A stretch of DNA of 64,000 nt from Myoxocephalus aenaeus (taxonomy: Eukaryota; Chordata; Actinopteri; Perciformes; Cottidae), in assembly GCA_038501785.1 (NCBI GenBank), contig JBAMJR010000329.1, forward strand, positions 3,343,501 through 3,407,500, read 5' to 3'. Each line of letters opens with the position of its first letter. The first letter of the stretch is position 1. Both the position numbers and the translations under genes were made by a program. This document shows positions 1 to 12,700 of the stretch, piece after piece. The notes under the pieces are model-generated. The model saw only the letters and a program-made list of their open reading frames with translations, was not told where the DNA came from and made no database searches.

Positions 1-117
1 ACTTCTGTGGACGGGGACGTCAGTAAAATTTATTTTAGCCACCTGAAACAAAGGTCAACCAAAAATATATAGATATCCATTGAAGTTTATGCTTTATCAA
101 TAATTATTTTCGTTTAC

Positions 118-262
118 TTTGGCATGAGACAGTCGTTCCAAGGGGCAACCGTTTATTTACCAGGAATGTTTAGACAAGTGAGGAATTTTTCTTGCCGGAA
201 GGTGCATAACATTAGACATTAGACGAGACAATCAACAATCAACGACTACAACAGTGCAATAG
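118..262 (+). repeat. Interspersed repeat family A, copy 1
   Basis: The phrases AACCGTTTATTTACCAGGAA, GAGGAATTTTT, GGAAGGTGCATA and CAATCAACAATCAACGA recur in order at 22228-22300 (partial) and, inverted, at 41961-42106. The family ends in CAGAATCAGAAACCG-type repeats, typical of a non-LTR retrotransposon tail; that assignment is inferred. Confidence 0.75.
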
Positions 263-3200
263 ATATTAAATTAAGTATAAGATAAGAGAGAAATTGCTGA
301 TCTACCCCTGCCTTGATCAGTTAGTGTGTTTGTGTTATTGTGTGACTTTGGTGAGTCCGAAGTCACACTATAAGCAACACAAATTACATGTGTTTTTCTC
401 CAATGTACTCTGGTAGCTTTGGCGAGAGCATAGATAATGGTGTTTCTCCAAACTGGAGACGTGTCCACCGCCGTCTCCTGCAGGTAACACACCGACTATG
501 AATAAGTACCTCATACAACCCCACTTCAAAAGACCCGAACTATTCCTTTAACATCTAATGCCGCACTACTCTCCTTTACGGGAGAAAAAAAAACCCTAAC
601 TGGATCTAAATTGTGTGAGCTTGTCATTGAAATATGCGTATCCCTGCTGAGTCCCAGGTAGCGACATCAAAGAGCAGCTGTTCGGGGACACACACATACT
701 GCGTGACCTCTCTTAACTTATGGGTAAATAGTGAAACAGAATACTCTGTGGGTTTGAGAAAGGCTCGTCCTGTAGTTCGGCATGACATTGGGCCTCCGAG
801 TGGTATTAGGTGCTCTCCACAACACATTTAAGTCCTGAATATGTTGCTTTGAGGGATTTGGGGGATTTCTTAGATGGATGTGTTCGGCTAAAACCATGAC
901 GCGGTATGAAATCAGACGACAATATCCACCGAGACACATTCTGCAAAGAGCCAGTGGCAGCTTGGGCATCTTTAGAGAGGTTTTTTCCCCCCCCTTTCTG
1001 TCTCGTGGTTATCTGATCATCAGCCGAGGGAAAAGGTGAGTATGGAGAGCAAACAAAAGGTGCTTGAATAAACTAGCTCCCGGCCACATTATTCAGACTC
1101 TGGGTATTGTACTCGGCTGACAAGCCTCAACAGGACGGGCACCTCCAGAGAAGCTTCTCCGGGGATTGGTAGGACTTCTTTGCTTGACTCAGCGGATTAA
1201 AAAGAAAACAAGTTTTGTGGGTAATCTGCGTCTCTGCTGCTGCATGATGCATATAAATAACACATCACAAGTGTTGCACTACATGAAATGTCACAGCTAG
1301 AAAAATAGAAACACCTGCAAGATGTTATGCAATACAGCAGCTGCCCTGCAGGAAATACTACCACATATTTAGTTCAGACCACATCAGTTGATCTGTGTTT
1401 TGACGCAGTTCTTTGGTACTTTTAGCGGCCGTACTTTATGCTGTTTTACGGGTTTCCAATATTGTGTCCACGAATTAATACAACAGCAACGCAAACTACA
1501 GCTCAAAGTTGAACGAGTTGAATCAACATCCTTGACACCATGTGAGCAGCAATCAACAATTCATTTAAGAGTAGCAATCATTACAGAAATGTTGGCTTGG
1601 AATACATTACAATATAGCATACAGGCATTTGCATTTTTTCTTCTTCTCATTACTCATTGTATTCTGTATTTAACATAATATAATATACTAATTGAAAAAT
1701 GTGAAAGGGAACTTTTATGTTAAAATGGCCTATTATAACAAAATGTAATCTGTTCTTTAAATCAGTGGTTTCCAATCAAAGTGGCTTGTGTACTTTTAAA
1801 GCAAAGCTTTGTTTTCTTGGGACCCCTCGTCACGCGTTGCATAAGTCAGCAGGTTGTTATTCATATTAACCTGGTGAATCTGAATACGAGCCTGAAAAGT
1901 AAAATCATGCAGTAATTCACCCGTCAAAGCCAGTCAGTCAGTCAGTGACACGTAGCCACGCCCTAAAGCATAGCCTGCTTTATCGTCTAATTTACTATAA
2001 ACGGAACCATCATTTATTAAATGAACTTCATGCTGTATTGAAGAAGACTTGAAACTAGAGATTGAGACCATAAACTCATGTTTACAATGTTGACTGACAC
2101 TCTTACAATCTTCTATACAACCTGACTCTGAATTTCAGCAACCACAGGAAGCGCCTCCTGCAGGCCTTTAGAAAGAATGCAAGTGTAAGTCTCTTCGCGT
2201 TAGCTGCCTGTTCCCAAAAGATGAACCCATTAATTTAGGACCGCTATGTGAGCACCTTGCGTCATTTTTTTTGTGACTATATTAATAGTTACTAAAGGAT
2301 GGACCCCTGATTGTGTTGACCCCTTCACCTCTTCTCTTGTCAAAACTTCCATTATGTACATGTCCCACTAAATGATGATCGTGATCTTTCAGTACTTTAT
2401 GTTATCAGTTTGATGAGCCAAGAAGGCTTTGAAGAGTCTGTACCGGGGCCAAAGTTACAAGAAGTTTATTACGTAATGAATCAATTTGTAAATGGGAATG
2501 TATTTATAGTGGTTTTTAATCTAAAGAATGCAGTGTGTGAAGTGTCTTAATTACCTGAGAAAGGTTTTATGAGCTACTTTCACTTAAACAGATTATCATT
2601 TTGTGCAAGATCTGAAAAACTAACTGTAGTCATGGTGTGATAGTTTTAATGCTCTCTCACAAAATAAGGAATCCATTCTGGCGGCACATTTCGATACGAT
2701 ATGCCCAATGAAATACCATCTGCATACGGAACTAAAATGGCTGAACGTCATCGGTCATAAAAAAAAAAAAAAGAAAAGAAAAAAGTTTTAGTATGTTTTT
2801 TTGGCTCAAATTGTATTTTTCTGTTATGACTGGAACAGAATAGATACAGAAATGTTTACAACAGTATCCAACAAAAGTGTCCGCAGTGAAGTGAAAACTC
2901 CTCTGGGACTGCTGGATCGTATTTATGTTGAACAGAACTTATTGCTATTTTCCTGTTTTTCAAGAGGAGTCGGAAATATTTCAGCACTCTAGGATTTCAA
3001 ACATAACCCACCAGGCAGCTGAATACTTGTACGGAGTGATATTTTGCAATTATGAGTCTTATAAACACTGCATCAATATTACAATCCCCCCTCCGAGAAA
3101 CAGATTGTTTGTCTTTCCAAGCTAGTAGTCACAGTCTTCCCTGCCATAAATATCCTCTTGTCAATGGTGCATTCCTCTGCCTTCACCACAGCCTTTGAGT

Positions 3201-4482
3201 ATTTTCGGAGATTGTCTGGTCTGCACCGATGCTTTCATTCCAGTGGACTGATCACAGGAGACCTGATCCAGCTGTGTCATGAGCCGCAGAGAAAACCACG
3301 GCTGATAAGAGACCAACAAGACACTCGGTGATGTGGGATGAGGCGTGACTTTAAGGCAACGAGCAACATTTGGATTGGATTAGGAAACCAAGCTCGTGAT
3401 ATATTAACACTAATGTAGGCCTCTGTGATTGCAGTGACACTCCAAAAAAATAAAAACTGGCTTGAGATCAGAGATGATAGCGTCAATATGAGACATGCCA
3501 CCGAGCACGGCAATGGATATGAAGCGAGGGCCTGCGGGGGGAAAGACACGTCATCGTCCCACAACAGCAGTGTTAGTTGCCACAGACAGCTGGAATGTTC
3601 CACTGGGATGACAGAGGGTGTGTCCGATCGCACAGCAACATCCCCCCACCTCTCTCAACACCACCCTTCCCCATCAACATGCCTCCTGGTTGAACCCCCC
3701 CCCCCCCCCCTCCAGCTCTAATCCCCTCGGTCCGCGCTAACCGGTCACTCGAGACAAATGGCGAGGCTCTTGCCTGGCAGTGAAGACGCAGCAGGTGCTG
3801 TGCTGTCAAAAGCCACTTCACACCTCCTCTCTCTCTCTGTCTCTCTCTCTCACACCACCACTATGCCCCCCCCCCCCCCCCACCGAGCCCCGGCCACCCT
3901 CTCTGTGGGAGGCGAGATGGACTCTCCAGGGTGTGCTTTGTTATCAGCATGCTCCAGCTTTGAAGTGAGCAGGGCCAGAATCTGGACTGTGTTTACTTGA
4001 AGGCATCCCCCTTGTTGTGCGTGTCAGTCCGGAGGTAATTACGGCCCAGCAAGTAGCCCTGACCGACCGTGATGACACAGTGGGGTAGGTGTGGAGAGCA
4101 AGGCCCGGAGTACATCAGCGTCTTGGCCCTGCTCTTACTCACGAGGATGTAGAGTAGACAAGGGAGCTCCCGAGAGGGCTTTGCTTGCACGGGCATGATT
4201 TGTTAAGAGAGGCGACGACCATAGCCAATAATGTCCTATAATTGCGTTGTTATCATGAAGTACAGGCCTGTTGTGCTTCTTTCTCAGCGGGGCGTCACAT
4301 CAAAGACTTTGTTCAGCAAAGCAATACATTTGGAAGGACAATTTCTGTTGCATAATTCAAAGGGACTGTACGCCGAAGATGTTATTTTTGCCATATTAAT
4401 CTATGGTAATGAATTTTCTAGTCATCCCGGTTCGAGAGTTTGAGGTGAAGTTCGCAAATGCCATTAGTTCTTTAAGATGTGA
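263..4482. other. Gene-free stretch
   Basis: No coding gene recognised. It holds a degraded repeat at about 1762-1900 (CAGTGGTTTCC and GGGACCCCTCG, a common teleost phrase), an A-rich tract at 2758-2786, C-rich runs near 3697-3710 and 3867-3880, and a (CT)n run at 3827-3851. Reading frames here are short and overlap on both strands, as expected by chance. Confidence 0.6.
3827..3851. repeat. (CT)n microsatellite
   Basis: Interrupted CT dinucleotide run followed by a poly-C tract. Confidence 0.8.
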
Positions 4483-4700
4483 CTTAAAGAATTAGTTTCG
4501 GGACATAAGCTTATTTTCGTTCTTGCCGAAAGTTAAATGAGAAGAGAACGAAATTGCATTGTTTGTATTATAAATATAAAGACACAGCTGGTTAGCTTAG
4601 CTTAGCATAAAGACTGGAAACAGAAGGAAACAGCTAGCCTGACTCAGTAACATTGTCTACCATCATCTCAAAAACGTTCTAGTTAATACGTCATATATCG
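4483..4700. mobile_element. Inverted-repeat transposon family B, copy 1 (left half)
   Basis: Reads from TTAAAGAATTAGTTTCGGGA through TTGCCGAAAGTTAAATGAGAA to GCTTAGCTTAGCATAAAGAC, TGGAAACAG and AACAGCTAGCCTG. The same order of motifs occurs at 40519-41017 and in part at 42236-42551. The right half is not clear here. Confidence 0.7.
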
Positions 4701-6869
4701 TTTGTTTTGCAAAGACTTATTGGGCGCAACATGACGAACCCAAAGTTGTAATTCTACAAATTTGGCTACAATGTAAAGTGTTCTTCTCGGGGGTTTGGTG
4801 CCGTCACAATAACAACAATAACAATCAAATATCAGATGACAGTTAAATGTCTGTTATAATCTCATTAATGGGGCTATTTCTTAGAGGAAACCAACAACGT
4901 CTGCTTCTACGTTCAGACTTTCCATTTAGCCCCAAACCTAGATGTAAAATATGTAAATCCTTTTTTTTTATTATACAGAAATACATCCTTTCCTCTCTTT
5001 TTTTTATGGCAAAAGGATTTCCCAAAGTATCTGTGCACTGAAGTTTTTGACATTACTGGATTACGAGTCAAAAGTATATTTTCAGCTGCGGATTAAAAGT
5101 CATGTTGTGCTCTAGTGAGTGTTTACGGCAGCAGAACAGTGTACGTGGGATTCAAAATAAACTGCAGTGCTCATGCTCATCATAATGAGGAAACATGTCT
5201 CATGACTGTGTTTTAATACTGTTTGCAGGTCGATGGCATGGAGGAATAATCTACAATATCAAGCTTTTACTACTTATCATGATCAATTCATTGTTGGTTT
5301 TGGTCTTTTCATGGCATGTGTTGACATATAATTACCACGTATACAGTGTAGTTTTATAATATGTCTATAATATTTGGATAGAGCCATGTAACACTGATTT
5401 CCAGTTGTCCATGAGAAATGTAAATGTGTTGATGGTTTTGCTCAGCCGTACTTTTAATAAAGGACCCACAAATAGACAATCTAATCTGCGTCATAACAAA
5501 AGAAAAACTGGTGATAAATTACAGAAGTTTACTGGTGAGAGTTGGATAATGAGGTTCCCCCTCCCTTCAGCCTGCTCAGTAGCCAAAACAGGATTTCTGC
5601 AGCTCTTCGAAAACCTATTAACTGCAGAAGCCTTCAAACTATATGAAAAAAAAAAAGGAAACCAATGTGTATATTTACAAGGTCCAAATGTCAAAACTCA
5701 TGTCATTGGTTTTGTCACAGATCATGTTGTACAATCTTGTTTCCCCGGCTCCAAACACACTGATGATGTCAGTGTTAGCACAAAGTCAAAGGTCAGATTC
5801 CACATTATGCCGCTGAATCTTTTTAGAGAGACGGCCTTGCGGATAGATGGACTTTGTAATGTGGAACTAAATAGCCGCTGGAGAACAGTGCATCGCAAAA
5901 GGCCAGATATTCCCACTGCGGGCTTGCTGCAGTTGTCAGAGAGGATGCTTAAGCTCTCCGTCAAGTAATAAAGTATAAAGAGTACTTCTTTTTAAAGTAT
6001 AAAAAGAAGTCTTGCATCATGCGTGAGATCCAGCGAGGTGTATTTTATAACCGTGTGCATCACTTGAGCGTATTACAGAGTGACATGTATGAAATCCTGT
6101 GATCTTTGCGCCGACTGAAGAAGACTCATTATTTCACAGAGGCACATCTAAAAGCAAATCTAATCTAATCTTGGATATTTATCTTGTCACTCTCTCTTTT
6201 TAACTTGCCACAATTAATTTGATCCAGATTTAATAGCTGTTCTCACTTTGAACGGCACTGGAGCTAATTTGAAAAAATGTAAATCAATTCTCTTGAAATG
6301 ATTTAAAGCTTCTTTTTTTTTAAACAAACAAGAGCATGGCTTCCCACATAGACCAAGGTGACGAACCACATATGGCAGAGAGTTAATGTGACAGGGAAAG
6401 CTTTTTCAAAGCAAGTACACACACACAGATTAGGGAGGATCTACAAAGCCTATTGCAATCTGATAAGATTTCTGGTGTTTTCATTGGTGGGTGTCTCTGC
6501 TTTTATCTTCTATAACCGCCCAGCTTCTCTTATCATGTGCAGCACAGTTTGGAATTCCAGCCTCGGATAATTGTCTCGTAATCTTTGGTTACCAGAGCAA
6601 AGAGTTAAACTAATGTGGACTGTTAAAATGTTAACAAACTATGGCTCCAAACTGGAAGTGAGGTTACCAGCAAGTTAACGGGTCTTTCTAGTGGAACACC
6701 CTTCAAGATCGGGGAGGAAACACTGGATTAATGAGGAAGACCACTTCAAATGTACCCAGCCGAGATTTCCATCCCAGTGTTGCCAACTCTTTCCCCAATG
6801 AAAGCAGCTAGCAACCACCGGCTCCGAAAGTTTCAAATCGAGGAAAAAAACGGACGTCGCTGACAGCCC
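4701..6869. other. Gene-free stretch with one 187-codon open frame
   Basis: No recognised gene. The plus-strand frame 5405-5968 encodes 187 residues with no domain I can identify, no signal peptide and no clear Kozak context. A frame of this length is about what chance allows once in 64 kb. T- and A-rich tracts are frequent. Confidence 0.55.
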
Positions 6870-7085
6870 CTAAAGCTCAATAATTAACACGTTAATTCTC
6901 CTTGACAATCGGTTGAATCCTCGCGTAGAAAGAAGTGTAGGGACGACATGTTGTGGTTTTTACAGGAGACGTGTTAATTGCTGAGCTTTTGAGTTGCTGG
7001 TATGCGGATTCTGCTGGTGACAAGCTAGCTGCCCCCACCACCACCACCGGTCTTTTCCCGTCTTTATGCTAAGCTAAAAACACAT
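6870..7085. mobile_element. Inverted-repeat transposon family B, copy 2 (right half)
   Basis: Contains AAAGCTCAATAATTAACACG and ends TCTTTATGCTAAGCTAA, matching the inverted half of family B (compare TAAGCTAAGCTAGGCTAACC at 40.9 kb). Terminal sequences are not preserved. Confidence 0.55.
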
Positions 7086-9534
7086 CCGATACGTTTGCAG
7101 TCCAGATGGGGGGGGGGGGGCAATGGGATTTGCATTCATTCCATCAAGCATTACAGCAGTGGCCGTTGTTGGTGGAGGTCTGTTTGCACTCTACCGAGTA
7201 AACTTTTTCTATTTTTATTCGACTGTCATCCCCTGTATCTGCCCCTGGCTGTGTGTATAGTTATGTTTTCATTTGATAAGAAAAACCAATTAAGAACTAG
7301 TTTTCAGAACTACCATCATTAATTCAGTTTGGACCGATTTTTAATGACGCGCTTCTGTAGAAATTTATTCTAAAGGTTTGTCGGATTCATCTGCAAAATA
7401 AATGAAGCCTGGAGGAATACAACTTGAGGGTGAGGTAAAGCTCCTCTGCCTCCATGCCAAGAGAAAGCAGAGGCAATGGTTGACCTTGTCCTTCTTTGCT
7501 GTTGGTCTGTGGGTTTGGGCCAGGGACAGGAACTCCCTGTACAGACACTGTGTCTGCGATTGCTGAAACTACTCCACAGTAGAACGCTTTGTTCACTGCC
7601 ACCAAGGAAAACCTAGACAACAAAAACACACACTTTCTGGAAAAAATGAACACTTGAGAAGGGTCGTTTTCTCCTCAAAACGTCTTGCTTGGGTTTCAGC
7701 GGTAAATGATATTCCCTTCAGAGGGGGGGAAATCATGCAGCCTTACAGAAATGCCCCGAGATAATACAAGACCTGTTGTTATCAAACCATTAATCTACAT
7801 TTACAAGTAGCAAAAGGATTATGATGTCTCGTGGAGAAAAATAGAGCTCGTAATCACATTGTGATCCAAGAGTTAAGTTGTTAAACTGCGTGCGTGTTAA
7901 AACAATAACATGAAAATGCTATTTTTACACGGAAATCAGATAGATAATTTAATTTAGCAGCTTATACATAAACATAAGTATGCATTTATTCAATTCTGGT
8001 GTCGAAAGGCTCAACAACTCTTGTTGGTGTTTTGCAACAACATGCAAATGCAAGATTAATGCTACAGCAACGTTGGTCCCGAAAGCCGAAAGAGCTGCTT
8101 GGCGTCTGACATTTTTCATTCACGACCAATCCAGCTGACCAAATATCGCTGGCAAATAGTATCACCTCAATCACGGTGGCCCCAAAACTGATAGGTTATC
8201 CAATTATGTGCGTTGATGCATTTCCTGTGATGCTGGAACATTGCTTGTGACCTTTTTCTTGATAGAAATGAAAATTCACTCCCTCAGGCTGAACAAACTC
8301 TCACAGCACTCCGCCCTTGGAGTGAGTCATGCTGGGATAGTCAAACAAGCCTCCACCATGATGAATCTCCACAGACATTACTTTGCTCGCGGAGAGGATC
8401 TGTGTTTAGAAATCAGCCACCGTTTCCATGTGTCACACGGCCTCTCTTTCGCTCTCCGTGTCGGCACGTCTGCTTTTTAAGAGATTTGTTCGACGAGGGG
8501 CGGAAAAGTCCTCAGCCGACTCTTTGCTCGGCGTCTCAAAGCAGGTTGTTTCTTCCTGCAGCAAGCTGCCACGCGCCTACTGCACCTGATTGTCTCATCG
8601 ACACATTCCAGGTGAGAGGGCCCGACATGCCGGGACAGAGCGCCCAGACAGTGATACACTTGTTCAGCAGCCGCAGGTGTAGCTGCCCTCTTTTTTCCGG
8701 CGCGCTCTCTCTCTCTCCCAGAGGTATTAGGCATCGCGGAGAAGCAAGAGTAATCTGAAGGCGAGGCGGGGAAGAAGGGAAACAAAAAAAAAATCAATGA
8801 CAAATGACTTGGCTTTTTTTTTTTCATGAAGCACAGGAAGAAAAGAACAGTCATTTGTATGTGTGCTCATCTTATTGACCTAAATTCCCTCCCATCATTG
8901 AAAGTAGACTCGAGAGGTAAAAATACAATGAAGTAAGACACTGCCAACACCTGACTCAAGTCATTATAAAAAGGGATTTGTTCTTTTCAATATCTACATT
9001 GATTCAGCTTCAGTCCCTCAACTGGGCCAAACATTGTAAGTGTACTCAGTCTGCAGTGGTCTGACAGTAGAGTGTAAGGACGGGCGTAGACAGGTGTTGG
9101 ACAGGAACAGGAACACCTTGTGATATGTATTTTAATGCCACAAAATGTCCATATTCCTCATGTGTGTTTTTACTCTGAATTCAGTATCGAATCACTGTAA
9201 TAAGCCTCTGCAATTATTTAATTCGGCCTAAATGTAATGATGTGTTGGTGATTTGTGGAGCTGATGCTGCTACTGTCGTTGGAAAAGAGTTGGCAACACT
9301 GGGCTGAGATTTTAGGTTTGATAATTATTAGTTTCTAAGATTTCCAACTTTAGTTTCAATAATGCAACCAACAGTCTTATTTAAGACTCTTTTTTTTTTT
9401 TCTGTGGGATTTCTTTTAAATCCCTGACAAAATATGCCTAACTGGAGAAATCGAAATGAATAAAGAGTCCATTGTGTCTTTTTTTTTTTCCAGGCTTATG
9501 AGACAATGTTAGTCATCTTAAAACTTGAAAACAA
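7086..9534. other. Gene-free stretch
   Basis: No recognised gene. A more G+C-rich patch at 8400-8760 contains open frames on both strands and an acceptor/donor-like pair at 8572 and 8611, but no protein I recognise. Poly-A and poly-T tracts flank it. The rest is AT-rich unique sequence. Confidence 0.5.
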
Positions 9535-9544
9535 ATGAAAGCCA

Positions 9545-9740
9545 TCCAACCAGCCCCGGAAAATATGGACTTATTCTGTACACATGACATCTATTGGACT
9601 TCTGGCCATCCTGGGAGAGGGATTCCTCTGTTGATCTCCCTGAGGTTTCTTCTTTTTGCATCTGTTAAAGAGTTTTTCCTTTGCCAATGCAAGGGTCCAA
9701 GGACAGAGGACACATAGATATATAGATATATAGTTTATTG
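9545..9740 (+). repeat. Teleost interspersed repeat (GGTTTCTTC ... GAGTTTTTCC type)
   Basis: Shows TACACATGACATCTATTGGA, CTGGGAGAGGGATTCCTC, CTGAGGTTTCTTCTTTTTGC, AGAGTTTTTCCTTTGCC and AAGGACAGAGGA in the order of a repeat I recognise as widespread in teleosts. It is probably the 3' end of a LINE. Confidence 0.65.
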
Positions 9741-12700
9741 TACAATGGATTCATCTGCATTGTATTGTCTGATCCAGAAAAAGTGTACGTCCTTTTTATT
9801 TTGTCCACTACTAGTGAGAATACACTTAAAGCAGTTCCTCAATATGAATTGAATTGCCCCCTCCAGCAACATAATGTTTCGCCCTCACAACTCCCCTTCA
9901 TTCATTCAGACACCCACTAATGCGTTCTCCTTCTCAATGTATTCCTGGGTGGGTCTGTTCGACTGCCACTGAGGGGCGATCAGCCATTCAGGAGCGCGAG
10001 GATTACAGGAAACTGAAGCATTTTGATGATGTAATTGGCAGCAGATGCGGAGCATGATGGAGATAAGAGAGAAGGAATTCAAAATAATATCTGTTTGGGC
10101 ATGCATCAGGGGGGGTTATCATGAGCACAGAGAACTTGTGTTTTGACTTTTGTCTCAATGATTCCCCGAGTCAAGTGCTTTCGTTTTTACAGGGGTCTAA
10201 ACTATGGAAATCTGACATTTCAATGCAAACAACGGTGGTGATTCTGTGAAGGATTACTGTAGCATCTCTGAAAGAAGCCTTAAATAAAACATAGCTATCC
10301 CCACCTGATCAGAGAGCACACAGGGCCCAAACACAAGACAAATTGAATATGCTAATATGCAAGGCACATTGTGAACAGCATGTAAACAGCATTATCAGCG
10401 CTACTTATTCTGTGTGCCACTAGGAGGAGGATTTCAAGCTTCTTAATGCTGGAAACAATCCGATGTTACTCCGGGATAAAAGTTATTGAAAGTCACGGCA
10501 AAGAAAGCAAGCAAGGGAGGTCAAGTAGGTAACGTTTTCTTGCCTTCCTTGTGGTCTGACAATAAGACGGTGAGAACAACAAGGCAGGGCTTGGTAAGAG
10601 GATGCAGGGTGGGGGGGATGCAGGCTGGGACCTGCTTCAGCATTAAGTTATGCCTTTGTGAGGCAGAAGCACTTGCCTGTGGCAGGTGCAGGTAGCAGAC
10701 GTGACGCTGCCGAGGTGTTTCTATTGAGAAGTACCCAACCTGCCGAGTTGTCAGGACAAGTCGGAGGACTCAGTCACCACCCTGCGCTGAAAGGCTCCCC
10801 AGAATCCGCATACTATGACTTGCACTTCTAAAGACGGGATGGAGGAACTGGAAAATCCCAGGGCACCAACATAAAATTATAGGATTGTTGTGATGCTTGT
10901 CATGGAGGCTAATGTGGAAGATAATACATCATAACAGCAATTACAATCCCAGGGATCTCTTTTATGTTCCGTCCTAAAAAAAGAAGCACCGAAGGTATTT
11001 AAAATAAAGTCACATATATTTGATAGAGTGCTCAGCGGTTATATTTAAACTGGAAAGGTTTTATTTTTTTCATGGAAGTGGACTAATCCTAAAGCTAGCG
11101 TATTAAAGGGTATAAAATAACTGGGGCACTTGTGAAGCTTTACATCAGAGGACTCTCCTTTTCCACTGAACACTTCCTCAGAAATGTGGCTGTATTTCAC
11201 AATACTAATAATAATAATATCATCCTTTCTGTTCATTAAGCCCCTAACTGCATTCAGCCGTCTGCCCCAGTGTGCAAGGATGAAATGTTTACACCACAGA
11301 GGCACCTGTAGCTGCCTACAGCACAGCAAATCACCAACAAACGTAAGCTTGCAAGTCTGGCCATTCCACGGGATTCCTGACATCACAGTGCAACAGCAAT
11401 CATCTGCACAGAAGGGTCCGAGTGATGGGAAATGAAAAGGTTCAGTGTAAAAAATGCAAAGAAGAGTCTTCCGAAGGAGACGTGACTCACCGTGTGCCAC
11501 ACTCGCTCACAACATCTTCTTATTGTAGGAGTGGCGATGAAAGGCCCAGAGCAATAATTTTTCAGCTTCAAAGATTCCATGCAAACCTATTTCTGAAATA
11601 GTGCAGAGAGAGAGATAGAGATAGAGAGAGAGCGCGTCTTCGTTATGGTGGTGTTTAACAAGAACTTGTCGATCCAGAGCCTGTTGCAGCCTGTGTTGGG
11701 AAAAAAAAAACCTGAGTGAGATGATATGAAAGATCTTTAGCCCTCATGCTGGTTTGGAAAATCAAAAATCACATCAATGCCCACCAACTTGGAGTCACAG
11801 GAATTTAAATACACCTCCTTAAGCCTCTTTAAGCCCTCTAAGCCTGGAGCATTTTATCAGCAGGTAATTTCAGTGTGGACCTACACTACATGCTGCTTAA
11901 CGCAATTGAGTTATGCTCACCAGCTAGTGGTGAAAATGTGATGATATGAATCTCAAAACACTATGTTTAGCCGCAATTAGGTCCGCAGACACCTGAAGGA
12001 GTGGAGGAGTGGAGGATTTTTAACAATGGGGGCAGAGGAAGCAAGATGATCTGCCCTCCCTCCTCTGTTTGCTTTGCCTGAATGAATAGCAGCTCCACCA
12101 GCATGGCAGTGTCAGAATAGATTAGCACCACGGTCCATCTCCCTGGCTTCAGAAAATACAATCCTCTTAAAAGCAGGGGATGTCACTCAATCTCCTGAGA
12201 CATGTACTTGCATGGAGCTCTACTGGGAAATATAACTGAACAAATAGAGGAAGTTAAACCGAAAGTGAGCTGCCAAAAAATAAAAAGGTATTTGCCAAGG
12301 TGCATAGATCTGCACACCAATGTTCCCGTCAGACAGCAATTTGCAGCTATTAACGTTTTGAATGCATTTAAAGAATGATACATTATCGAGCTGCAGACAG
12401 GAATTATCTTATACATATAAAGGTATACTTCTTTTACACACTAGACTTGAAGAGGACAGGTTCAAGTGGCTCTTTTCTTAAAAGTATCTTCGCATTGCCT
12501 TCAGCTATCTGTTATTCTATGATCACAGCCCTCGGCTGAGAGAAAAAGACGGCTTTTCAAAACCCATTCAGAGTTTTCAATCCCTGTAACAAAGAAAACA
12601 ACAGGAAGTTCCTCTGAAGAGCCCAAAGGCAAGAGGTTAAGAGTTCATTGCTCACAAAATCTCTAAAGTACTCTCCTTGCAAAACAAAAAGTATTTATTT

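Noticed and set aside
8532..8620. Acceptor- and donor-like pair around a 50-bp segment (CAAGCTGCC to CATTCCAG)
   Set aside because: Good-looking splice signals, but the translation is not recognisable and there is no partner exon. Such pairs are frequent by chance.
11045..11500. 151-codon minus-strand frame
   Set aside because: No recognisable protein features, overlapped by an 83-codon opposite frame, and of a length expected by chance several times in 64 kb.
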